Source of the DNA: Euonymus europaeus
Taxonomy: Eukaryota; Streptophyta; Magnoliopsida; Celastrales; Celastraceae
DNA length: 64,000 nt
Assembly: GCA_963580455.1 (NCBI GenBank)
Contig: OY756957.1
Span: 5,275,001-5,339,000, forward strand
Direction of reading: 5' to 3'
The notes beneath the pieces are model-generated. The model worked only from the letters and a program-made list of their open reading frames with translations. It searched no databases and was not told the origin of the DNA. The position numbers and the translations under genes are program-made. Below are positions 12,501 through 22,683 of this stretch, piece after piece (positions within the stretch are counted from its first letter, which is position 1; the number at the start of each line of letters is the position of its first letter).

Positions 12501-13355
12501 CACTGTATTTTTTTTTTTGTTCTTGTAAATGTCAGATTGGAATACGACGGGCTTCCACAGACGAATACAATTCCATTTGTATTGTTCATGTGTTGAAATC
12601 TTCCCCAGATTCAACCTTAGCCTACTTCAATTTGAAGATGTCGTGATTTCCTATCAAAATAACATATATATGAATATATCCTATCAGTAGATCTACTGAA
12701 TACTTGTTAAGAAAGGGGGGAATTCCCCACTGGAAAAGCTCAAGTGCTGCTCACTATATATGATATATGATGACACTCTTTCATTCCTCCTAAGAGATCA
12801 TCAGCTGGTTCAAGAGAAGTGCGCTCATCAGCGATCAAGATTTACCATTGTCGGAGAGGAAGTAATAAAGAACTGTTTAGGCCACAGCAACTGACATGTT
12901 AAAATGAGATCACTTGGTCTGGATATTTAACCTGTTGAATATATCATCTTGCAAATAATTTTTAATCGATAATGTCAGAAATGGCTAAAAGCTCCATTGA
13001 AAACATTGAAAATGTATTATTCCCAGTTCCTCTCACAATCTACTGACTAGCTTGTTCATCGGCGAACTTAATGGAATCATCACCCAAAACCTGTTTTCTT
13101 TTCTGAATGTTGTTCCTGCATTGTTGTTCTACTGCATTATAGCTGTATTATCATCTCTTTAAGGACTATTTTTCTTTGAACAAAGTGGAGCCTATGGACT
13201 TCATCACCTCACTACTTCTGTTTATCTTGCAGGAAGGGTTGAAAGTCAGCAAAAACTTGAGAGTGGAGCAAAGTTTTGAAGATCTCGAAGACATTTTCGA
13301 ACCTGGTGAAGATTTCAGCTTTGACGCAGTTGTTCAGCATCATGAAACAAGTTGA
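9501..13355 (+). CDS. Trigger-factor N-domain-like protein, copy A
   Basis: Protein of 210 residues, equivalent to the ribosome-binding N-domain of trigger factor (Arabidopsis At2g30695 type, as I recall it). Exons: 9501-9545, 9720-9829, 10556-10599, 10697-10782, 11092-11200, 11957-11970 (14 nt), 12328-12429 and 13233-13355, all with GT-AG borders and consistent phases. After a plausible transit peptide (MEIAVKTLSLGLNSK onward) comes a Cys-rich bit (CCRYSPALCAVLAGAKQVE). The domain follows: AQPIPGFRRVKGGKTPN, IPRDILLEILGPSRVYKEV, and the end EPGEDFSFDAVVQHHETS. The PGFRR-KGGK loop matches the ribosome-contact motif. A role as a plastid or mitochondrial nascent-chain factor is inference; family members have no well-defined function. 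The structure mirrors copy B exon for exon. Intron 6 holds a reverse-transcriptase relic. Confidence 0.85.
12104..12216 (-). mobile_element. LINE-type reverse transcriptase relic
   Basis: Read on the minus strand, this stretch translates to IPWCMLFVDDIVLVDET-like sequence (here VIPWCMLFVDDIVLVDET, then a stop shortly after). This is the catalytic [FY]xDD motif of plant non-LTR reverse transcriptases. Only this short block is recognisable, so it is a dead fragment. It sits in intron 6 (11971-12327) of trigger-factor-like copy A, just after the microexon. Confidence 0.7.
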
Positions 13356-15109
13356 ACAATATGCATACTTTAGAAATACTCCAATTTCTGGTACCTTTTG
13401 ATGAACTTTTTGAACGAGGCCCCATTTTTGAAAGGGAGATTCTTCCTCTCTATTAGGTGTTCAAGGATCCTTGCATGAATGCTGTCATTGTCCATATCAA
13501 TGGCACATTGCGCCTGTTATTATAAAGCCATGAAGATTATATGTTGCCAAGGGGTGGCAAAACTGTTCTTAGTTGATATGTGGGACTTCTCTATTCTTAT
13601 TTTTTAAAAGGGTTTAAACCCCAATATTTCAATTCATAGAAGCAAATGTTACACCGATTGGGGATTTACAAATTTAAGCGAAGAAATTATAAATCGTAGA
13701 ACTAACATTGGACAACATGACCGAGATAAATTCGGAGAGACTAAACCAAAAAAAAAAAAAATGTCATATGGACTAGATCAAGATTCTTGACTTCTCTTTC
13801 ATAAAAAAAAGATTGATTGCTATCAAATCTAAGAGTGCCATCACTGTGACTTAAATAATTGTCGTTGGAACACACTAGAGGAACCGACGTAGTGAAGAAA
13901 CCACGATAGATGGATGAAAAGATTCAAATTTCATCTCCATGAGAGACGTTGTGATGAAGAAACTCTAAGACAATCTTTATTCATCATAAAATAAAAAGAA
14001 ACTGATAAAATGCAAATCTATGAGGGAGAAATGATAAGATCTATATCGGAGGAGGAGGAGAGGTAGGAGGCTCATTGTCGTCCTCCTCCCGTTACTCTAA
14101 TATAACTTATTCCACAAAATATGGAGAGTAAGTGTATGACTTCTTGTGTGGGTTACAACAATAATTGTTATTTTTAAAAATTAATTAATTTTAAAAATAA
14201 TATTTCTTTTGTCCGTACTCACTCTTTGTCCTGGGGTCGTTGCAAAATCAGTTGATTTCAACAGATCCATTTATTTGATTAAATTAGGGAAAAAAATTTA
14301 AATGTCACTTTTGATAGAGTTTGAACTTATAACTCCTCATTCATAAGAAGAATGCTCGGACCAACTAAGTTATGCAATATTATTTATTTAAAGTGATACA
14401 TTAATTGAATATATGATATTTTATAAATAAAAAATGTATATGATGTAGATATAAATAAAAATAAATATATATGTGTTTCAAATATTTAATTTATTAAACT
14501 TTGTGGTAATAATCATATGATTACAAAAATAATTATTTTATTTGTTTTATCATTTGACATATGAATGATTGCGAACTTTTCAATGAAAGTATATTATTGT
14601 CGTATTTCTAGATTATTTTGAGTATTATAAATTCTGAAATATTTTTAATTATTGTTTGCATTAAATAAATAAATATACATAAATTTATTATATTCAACTC
14701 GATTCAAATTGAATTTGAACTCCGATTCAAGCATTAAATCATGAACCGAATAATTTTTTTATTGAATGATCAATATGATTTTCAAAACCTTGCTCCAAAT
14801 AGTCACCTAGTTCATTTAATTTGTTTCCATCTTCAAATTAATTCAAACGAAAAAACCTAAATCAATCAAAAATTAACTTCAAAAATGTTTTATTTTTCAG
14901 AATTTCATTATATGCCAGAACAGGGTCTCATTCGACCCGTGAAAATTTAGTGTACTCGGGTCGGACCCCTTCTGCTAGTCAGGACCGTCACTAGCGCCTC
15001 TTCCTCTTCTCTGTGCAACATTTTGTGTACGCTCCTTCGCGATTTGAAGCAGACAGAAAGAGAGGGTTTATTGCTAGGGTTTTTCGATCAATCAAAAGAT
15101 TCTTTAGTC
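13356..15109. other. Intergenic region, no gene seen
   Basis: This holds the 3' UTR of trigger-factor-like copy A, then about 1.2 kb of AT-rich sequence with short poly-A and GGAGGA-rich stretches (near 14050), and finally the SRP14 promoter and 5' UTR (about 14920-15109). I found no ORF with family resemblance and no clear terminal repeats. Confidence 0.5.
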
Positions 15110-18100
15110 ATGGTAAAACTCGTCCCGCTTGGATCTTTCTATGCGTTTCGATTTTCCTGTTCAACAATTGATGTTTCTGTGGATGGAATGTCGACGTGTT
15201 TATGTTGAACCTTGATGTTCCATTTTAATCTAGTAAACTACACATGAAATCGTTTTGATGCCCAATTTTTCTTTTATATATATATATTCTTTTCTTTTCT
15301 AAAACATTGTTAAATCTGTCTATTGGATTCTCAGTACGGTAGATAGCCTTGATGACACGATCACCTCCGCTTTAACAATTCGAATGGTACAGTATGCATA
15401 TATTAGGGTATATTTATATTTGTATGAAAGAAACACTGTTCTAAATTTGGTTTTTGACAAAACAAAGGTTGTGTGTTGTGTTGTATAGATTTCATGTTTT
15501 CTTTGTTCATGTCTTAATTTACAACTATGTTTGCTTGTTCGAATACGTAAAGGGTTGGTGTCGTGTATGGAAGTATGTTTGTCAATCTCTTCCCTAGTAT
15601 GGTTTGCTATTCTCAATGGAATTTTTGTGTTTGTTGTTTGTTTCACACTTTACCATGATTGATGTCTAAACAAATTTATTATGTGCTTTTGTTCTTCGGT
15701 CTCTTTTAGGTTCTCCTACAGCCAGACCCTTTTCTGAATGAACTCACAAGCATGTTTGAACGCAGCACTGAGAAAGGCTCTGTTTGGGTTACACTAAAAC
15801 GATGTAATTACATCCTATTTGAATTAATTTATTGCTTTTCTTATTATACATTAAATTTTGATCTGTCATGTTTAAGATATTGGCAGTTTTTTTTTAATCA
15901 CGCTTTTTCTTATAGCATCATTGAAGTCCAAGGTAAAAAGGAATAAAATGGCAACTGCTGGTGAGCCCATTGAGTATAGATGTCTTGTCCGTGCTACTGA
16001 TGGAAAGAAGACAATCTCTACTTCAGTATGTACTTCTAACTCTGAACAATGTTTCTCCTTTTATTATGACATGTCCAGCTAACAGCTAATCCGGGAATTC
16101 AAAAGTACACCATTAGTTCTGGGCTAACTATTTTTGGAAGTTTGTTAGTATCATATTCATAAAGGGATGAACCGAATTATAAAAATTCTTGATATAATCT
16201 TACAAGTGTGATGTTTCTGTGTAAACTGCTCATGCACTGTATATACTCCGTTGAAGATCCGGTGACATGTTGTTGCATATAGGTATTCTTTTTTATGTAT
16301 TTAGAGTTCCATCTGTTTTATACCTTTATTTGAGCAACCTAAGTCTAAGCTACCTGTCCTGTATTTGACTTCAATTCAAATATATGTCATCGCCAATGAA
16401 TGTTCACCTGGAAATAAATTCTAGTTCATGGTTTTGGATATTAACGCGTCGTTAGCACTCTTTGGAGCACTTAAGAAACTTTCTCATCCTACTGCTATCA
16501 AGATTTCTGACCTTATCGCTGTTTACCTGGGAAGATTTTATTGACACTGTCCTTGTTAAGTAATTATATTTATTACATGCTAAAGTTAGGGCATCAGGGG
16601 TTATCATACGTAAAATGCGTATTTTCTGCAATTTATGGTAATTCCAAGTGAAAAAAGGAATACTGGAATAGTATAAGAATTATAGAGAGAAGTATCTGAA
16701 TTACTGCATCTGTTAATGGATGCTGTAGATATGCGAGCAACTGCTTTTTAAATCAAATTGCTGGAGTTCGAGAATATTTGACTACTATGGTTGGATGTAA
16801 AACAAAATCTGTAAATCTATAATATATGATTGGAGAGTGAGAACCACTGGTTCAAGTGGTCAAACTCCTCACCACCATTACCAATGATAGGGTTCGAATC
16901 ACATCCATGTTGAACTGTCAAAATATATAGAGATTGAAGAGTGAATTGAATAAGCCATTTGCTTTTTTGGGTTACTTGGAAATTTATCTGGGATGAACTG
17001 CCTAGATTTGTTCCTTTGCACTCAGAGAAGGGAAAAAAAATCAAGTCCTGAAATTTTCCACTTACTTATTTCTCATCATACTATTCAATTGCCTGCTAAG
17101 GTATGTTTGGGAGTGATACATCTTCTTTTGTGCTGAGTATTTAATAATTTAGATCCATTTTGACTTGAATGTTAATTTGCTTGCTGGGTACATGTTTCAA
17201 TGCCTGAAATAGAGACACTCCCTGCAATCAGGCTTGAATTTTTACTCAAGGAATTGTCCCATAAATTTTCTTGCAGCATATGTGCTTCTGCATATGCTGC
17301 ATTTTCAACATTATGTTCAAAGACAAGTGTTAAAATCTGAAAAAACTTTGAACGATTTCGTGGATTTTTGTACATAATTATTTTTGTATTCTGAATATTG
17401 TGGCTTTATTAGTGGTGAAGTCACTGTATTAAATGTTTCAAAGTTGATCCATGGCAAATGAATGGTTGGTTTTGTGTAGAGTGCAGGATCAGGAATTAGA
17501 GGGTTTCTATTTTGGAGTATGAAACTGAAGTCACCTTCTAGGTATCATTAGATTCTCATTTTAAGACTAGGTGTCCTTTTTCTGGCGTTTTTGAATTTTT
17601 AGTGTCGTTAGGTGGTATTCTTCATCATTGTGCTGACTTTTCAAATGGTGCTTACTTTTGCTATTTCAAACATAATCTCTTAATTGTGGAATTTTGTGTT
17701 TGGTTTGTGAATTGATTAATTAGCTCACAACCTTGTTTTAGGTTGACTGATGTGCCAACTAGCTTTGTAAACCGTGGAGTTCAATCCTGACATGATCCTG
17801 TACAGTAAATTTGTGGTTGGACCTTATATTTGGGGGAAAAAAAGTATGGCTGGTATTTAACATGATAAATTCACAGTTCCTTCATAGCAAGAAGCTTTAT
17901 TATGCATCTGAGCACCACGGTTCTCCTCTTAAGTTGTTTAGTTTCTAGTTCTCGTCTCCTTGCTGGCCTTACAAGGAGTAAGGACTGATTATTTATAACA
18001 TGATTAATATTTCCCTTCCCTTTTACATGCATGTAGTAGTGGATTCCATTTATCTCGGCTGACTGTTGATTTTCTTGTGTAGGTTGGGGCAAAGGACCAT

Positions 18101-18238
18101 TTGCGATTTCAATCTTCTTATGCAACTATTCTCAAGGCTCGTATGACTTCTTTGAAGAAAAAGGAGAGGAAGGACAAGAAAAAGACTTTAGATGCAGATA
18201 AGAAAGATGCAGCCTCTAAGAAGCCTAAGAGGGTGTAG
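15110..18238 (+). CDS. SRP14: Signal recognition particle 14 kDa protein
   Basis: SRP14 pairs with SRP9 on the Alu domain of SRP RNA and delays translation elongation during targeting to the ER. The CDS has four exons: 15110-15112 (the ATG alone), 15710-15803, 15916-16025 and 18083-18238, giving 120 residues, normal for the plant protein. The sequence starts MVLLQPDPFLNELTSMFERS, continues GSVWVTLKR and EYRCLVRATDGKKTISTSV, then HLRFQSSYATILKARMTSLKKKERK, and ends in a Lys-rich tail (KDAASKKPKRV). The first coding exon contributes only the start codon, which the donor follows directly (ATG|GTAAAA). Intron 3 is about 2 kb and contains a SINE-like sequence. The next gene downstream is convergent. 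Confidence 0.95.
16838..16950 (+). mobile_element. tRNA-derived SINE-like sequence
   Basis: The sequence has a box A-like segment (GGTTCAAGTGGTCAAAC) followed about 30 bp later by a box B-like segment (GGGTTCGAATCAC), the layout of an internal Pol III promoter in a tRNA-derived SINE. It differs from the Au-type copies elsewhere. It lies in intron 3 of SRP14, and its 3' boundary is unclear. Confidence 0.45.
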
Positions 18239-18741
18239 AGTGTAAACCCATATGATTACTGGGATTCCCTTCCTTTTTTCCTTTCCAGGAAACGTGAAAA
18301 GATTATTCCGAGTGTTGTTAATTGTGCAAGAGGTTGAGGAACTTGACCCCTTTTTTTTATATAATTATTCACAAAAAATTTGAAAGGATGTTTGATCCTC
18401 CATTGGGGTTTTATTTTATTAGAATTGTGAAGATCTTGCTTATAACCTAAAATATCTTTGTGACTTTTTTATACATATTATGATCATCTATCCTTGTAGA
18501 CAAATGTCTTGCCTCTTGGTTGCAAGCAAGGGCCAAGGGATGCAAATGTGACCCTAATTTATCATCAAATAGCTGTAAAAAAATGGTATCATCCAAGGCA
18601 ACTACAATTGTAAAAATGACGGGGCCTACCTGGCCTCAGGCAGACCTTTCAGAAATATGAAATTATAATTATGAAGAAAATTCTTTTAACTAATTTGTAA
18701 CATTAATCAGAGATAAAATTTGATTGAAATAAAGATCCAGG
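18239..18741. other. Convergent intergenic / 3' UTR region
   Basis: About 500 bp lie between the SRP14 stop (+) and the stop of the unknown plastid gene (-). It presumably holds both 3' UTRs. I saw no other feature. Confidence 0.6.
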
Positions 18742-21438
18742 TTACTCATCAGAATCTGATTCTTCGTTTGAACTAATAATACGCCGGTACTTTTCAGGGC
18801 TATCATACCAAGTATTGGTTCTGAGAATTTCCTTTTCCAGCCAATACTTGTCAACCACCTTCTTATCACCAAGCGCACTCCAGAACCGACTCCACTTGTC
18901 CATGACACGCTTTAGACGAACGCTCTTACCTCCTCGGAAAAGATATTTGATATAGTCCTTTGCCAGCCGAGTCAGCTCCTCACCAGTTATAATATAGACA
19001 TACTACATTGCAATCATGATACAGTTACATCGGCATGCAATAGGCAATTATACTGAAGATAGAACATAGCCGCCGCAATCATCTCATATAAAGGAAAAAA
19101 ACGCATTAAGCGATTTCAAAAGACATTTAGTTTTAGGCATGCTGCTAGAAAAACAAAGAGAGGGAAGATGTCAATATACTTGCAGTTTCTGAATGACTTT
19201 AATACTAAACATAAAGAAAACCATAAATCAGAATAACCCCTGCTGTCACTAGAGCCTCGGAAGTCTAATTTACGCAATCTGAGTACCATATGCCAATTGC
19301 AATGTGAGCATATCTAGCAAATTTAAACAGAAATCAATTTGTCTTGCCAGAGTAAGACACAGAGTTAGTCCCATGAAATCCAATATGCCATCAGATAAAC
19401 TGTATCATCTTTTCCTAGCCTGCATTCCTCCTATTTTTTCCTTTCAAATTTGCATTCAAGTAGGCAGAGAAACAAGTGGACCATTAAACAGTATATATGT
19501 CTACAGACTATTTAGCTTATCTTGTGGGCAATCAGCCACTAATCTTTAAAGTACTTTTGTTTTGTTTACTACAATCATCATTTAACTTCTTTTCCTCTTC
19601 TCAAGCTGGTTGCATCAGAAAATAAAATGTTCTGGAGAACTTAAAAATACTGAACAGTGAACTTGCACGTGAGAACATGGTCATGGGGAAAACATGGCAA
19701 TGAAAATGAAATTACCAGGAAAATGAAGCCAATGGTTGCCAAGATCACTTGTAAAGTCTCATCCAAGACTCCAGCTAATCCTTCATCCCCGGATCCCTCA
19801 GAGCCATTTCCATCTCCACCACCACCACGTCCACGTGGCGGATTTTTACCACTGCCTCCATCATCATAGAATTCCTGCTTTTCAATTTGCTGCCTCAACA
19901 AATCTTCTACGGACTTTCCCTTAAAGCTTCCCATTGCTTTTTCAAGAGCATTCCATTGAGATCCCTATAAACAGTCAACAGGTTAGCTCCAGCCTCCAGT
20001 TTTGTATCTTTCTCAACCAAAGTATATTGTTTACAAGTACGAATATTATTCCTAAATCGACGTACATGAGAGAAATGAAAAGGATTACATCTTCTCTTCT
20101 TTTTTTATAATACGACGCTTAGCACTAAAATACAATTCACATTCCTTATCAAGTCCTTCACGCATCAAAACTATATTACTTCGTATATGACAAATAAGTA
20201 ACTATACTGGAATCTGGTTTTTAAAAGGTTATTATAAAGAAAAGATACAGGCATCAAAGAAAACAGAAGGGGGATATATTAGAATACTCTATGAAAGGCA
20301 GTTCAGGTTTCAATCACAATAAATAGCAAACTTAAACGAGCCAACATGATTTCACTAAAAAGTCTTGAAGTTTGAACTTCTTTTGTTTTTCCATTTAGAA
20401 TATTAGACACAAGAAATTTGAAGGAGCTTGACCGTTACAATTGATGCTCCCTTCTATTTCCATCGGAATGACATTACAAGTAAGGCATTGCAGATTCAAG
20501 TCAAATTCCATATAACATTTCTTATACAATAACCAATTATGGCTTTAACACAGCAAGCAACCAGCCAAACAAGAAAAGTAATATAATCACATAAACATTC
20601 ATCAAATCTTTGGAAAATTGGACAATTTCACTCCTGCACCAATGAACACCAAACAATTCAAAAAAGGGCTCGCTATAAGTAGGTATTTAGAGAATTAAAA
20701 ACAAACTTCAAGATGATAATATGATCAACCAAGGGTAAAGTTGAGAAAGAAAACCAATTCCACTGGAAAGAGTGAGATAAGCAATATATGGAGTTGTTTA
20801 TTTAAATACACCTTGCATGGGAGCAAAAATACGAAGCCAATCTACGCTTGACTTTTCCAGTAAAAAAAAACGTTCATAAAAAATTCAAAGAAACAAGAGG
20901 GGAAACCATCATGACGAAAACAGCATAAACAATACAAAAGAAATATTTCAACATTTTAGCAATACATCATTCCAAGAACAAATAATTAATAGCCTGCTCC
21001 AGTTCCAGACGTTTGGAACCATTTACATGCATATTAAAGTGTTCAAACGGTTGCTTCAAACAACAATTCTTTCTTGTGATCTATTCACACTATCACTAAA
21101 AAAGCCCCAAAAATATAATCAGAATCATGCGTAATTCAGCACCTATTTCCAATCAAAATATAAGATAGCTAAGATATCTTGATGGGGAAAAACATTACCT
21201 GATTTTCACTTTCAGACTTATCTTTGCCAGAGAATAAACAAACGGTTGTGCCTTGTTGGCATTTCAACACAGGCATCCATTGATGACTCATTGAGACAAT
21301 TTTTAAGGAGCTCCTCAGCGGATCATAGGCACGGATTGGTGAAACAACCTGCGTTGGGGAAAGGCAACTTGATCGAGATATCCTTGCAGCGAGCGCATAG
21401 GGGCAAGGTTTACAAAGATTTGTCTGAATGCTGCTCAT
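18742..21438 (-). CDS. Unrecognised, probably plastid membrane protein
   Basis: Three coding exons (21199-21438, 19716-19964, 18742-19002) join in phase to give 249 residues. The first 80 are Ser/Arg-rich with few acidic residues and look like a chloroplast transit peptide. The middle exon has [20 protein letters not shown], an acidic/Gly-rich low-complexity linker (about residues 105-130), then one hydrophobic segment ([16 protein letters not shown]) that crosses the exon junction. The C-terminal part is hydrophilic and looks strongly constrained ([28 protein letters not shown]), ending in an acidic EESDSDE tail. I do not recognise a named family and assign no function. Upstream, a donor at about 22352 suggests a non-coding first exon and a long 5' UTR intron. 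It shares its promoter with the DPH2 copy. Confidence 0.8.
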
Positions 21439-21919
21439 CCTTCTATTCTTCCAACCCAAATAAACCGCCTTAACCACACATTAATTCTTCGATAATTTAC
21501 CCTTACATAGATAGATAACAAAGAAAAGTGCTGAATTACGAATGATTCAGTATGTGAACACATTAGAACCCAACGGATTGGAAAAATATAGTATTATATT
21601 CGAACTACAACAGGTTATCTGTTATCAGTATCTGGTTCAGAGAGGTAACAACTCAAAGAAAATTAAATGTTCAAGCAAAGTGACCCAAATTAGCGCATGA
21701 TACATAAACTCCAGACTCCAAACATAACCATAATTCTTATGAAATCAAATAAATCCAAGTCCCAGAAAAAGAGTAACAAACTACATTTGAAGAACTATGA
21801 CACACATAATAAGCTTAGGTTTTATAGCAGCAAAAACTTCACCAAAAACATATTTGAAAAAAGAAATAAACAACACCCGTCCACAAGACAACTAAAGTAG
21901 ACGGCCGGAGACAATCAAG

Positions 21920-22022
21920 ATGTACACCTTACCCTACATAATACATGATATGTGGACGGACTATTTGCAGGAATTGAACTGACCCAGGAGCCAGGAATTG
22001 AGCACTAGGCCACATGTTCACC
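21920..22022 (-). mobile_element. Au-type SINE, partial copy
   Basis: Read in reverse it starts GGTGAACATGTGGCCTAGTG, the box A region of the Au SINE family. It then has a CAATTCCTG box B-like part and ends near GTAAGGTGTACATCTTG, without the usual 3' part. It lies in the probable 5' UTR intron of the unknown plastid gene. Confidence 0.7.
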
Positions 22023-22499
22023 AAGATCATATTTTAAATAAATAATAATCAAATCCTATTCGCAATACAATTTATACATCTACGCACATACAAACAGTTT
22101 TCATTCAACTATGAATGCATATCCAATTTCCATCTCTTTTGTTCACGATGAAAACAACTTAAACAAAAACCTTTTTTGTTCACTTTGGATTATTGCGTCA
22201 AAAAATGTTATTTCACTCAGTGTCTCCCATCTCGCGACAGCACGACACCGAGAGAATGGCTTCCGCAAAGCAAAACTTCAAAAAGAAAAACCAAAAACCT
22301 AATCACAGTGAGACATAATCAACTATGAGAAGTAATGGAAGCGTAAACTCACCGGAAATTCCTCCACGCCGAATACGCCGGTCGAGGATTGCCAAGGACC
22401 CTTATCGGTTTGGTGCAAAACACGATGTGTGAAATTCGAAGACACGAGAGAGAAACAGACACTGCTTCAAATTGCTCAGCAATTAAAGCGAAATGGAAT

Positions 22500-22600
22500 A
22501 TTGGAATGGACTGGGCTAAGTTGATGGGCCTATAGTACCCTTTATTAAATCTTAATGGGCTAAAAAGTTTTGGCCCATTAAAAAGCCCACCCATAGACTT
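22500..22600. promoter_or_regulatory. Bidirectional promoter with five site II motifs
   Basis: Five TGGGCC/TGGGCT elements (either strand) fall in 78 bp: 22512-22517, 22525-22530, 22556-22561, 22572-22577 and 22584-22589. Such site II clusters bind TCP-class factors and drive housekeeping genes for ribosome, organelle and translation functions. The block lies between the inferred 5' exon of the minus-strand plastid gene and the ATG (22684) of the DPH2 copy, so it probably serves both. Confidence 0.75.
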
Positions 22601-22683
22601 CTTTTTGTTTGTTTCTCTCTCCTCTTTTTATTTCGCGCACCCGCAGAGAAGTTGCATACTTGCATTGCAGGTCAGCGGCAGCC

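Noticed and set aside
19657..19924. Plus-strand Pro/His-rich frames
   Set aside because: They are antisense shadows of the Gly-rich linker exon of the minus-strand plastid gene.
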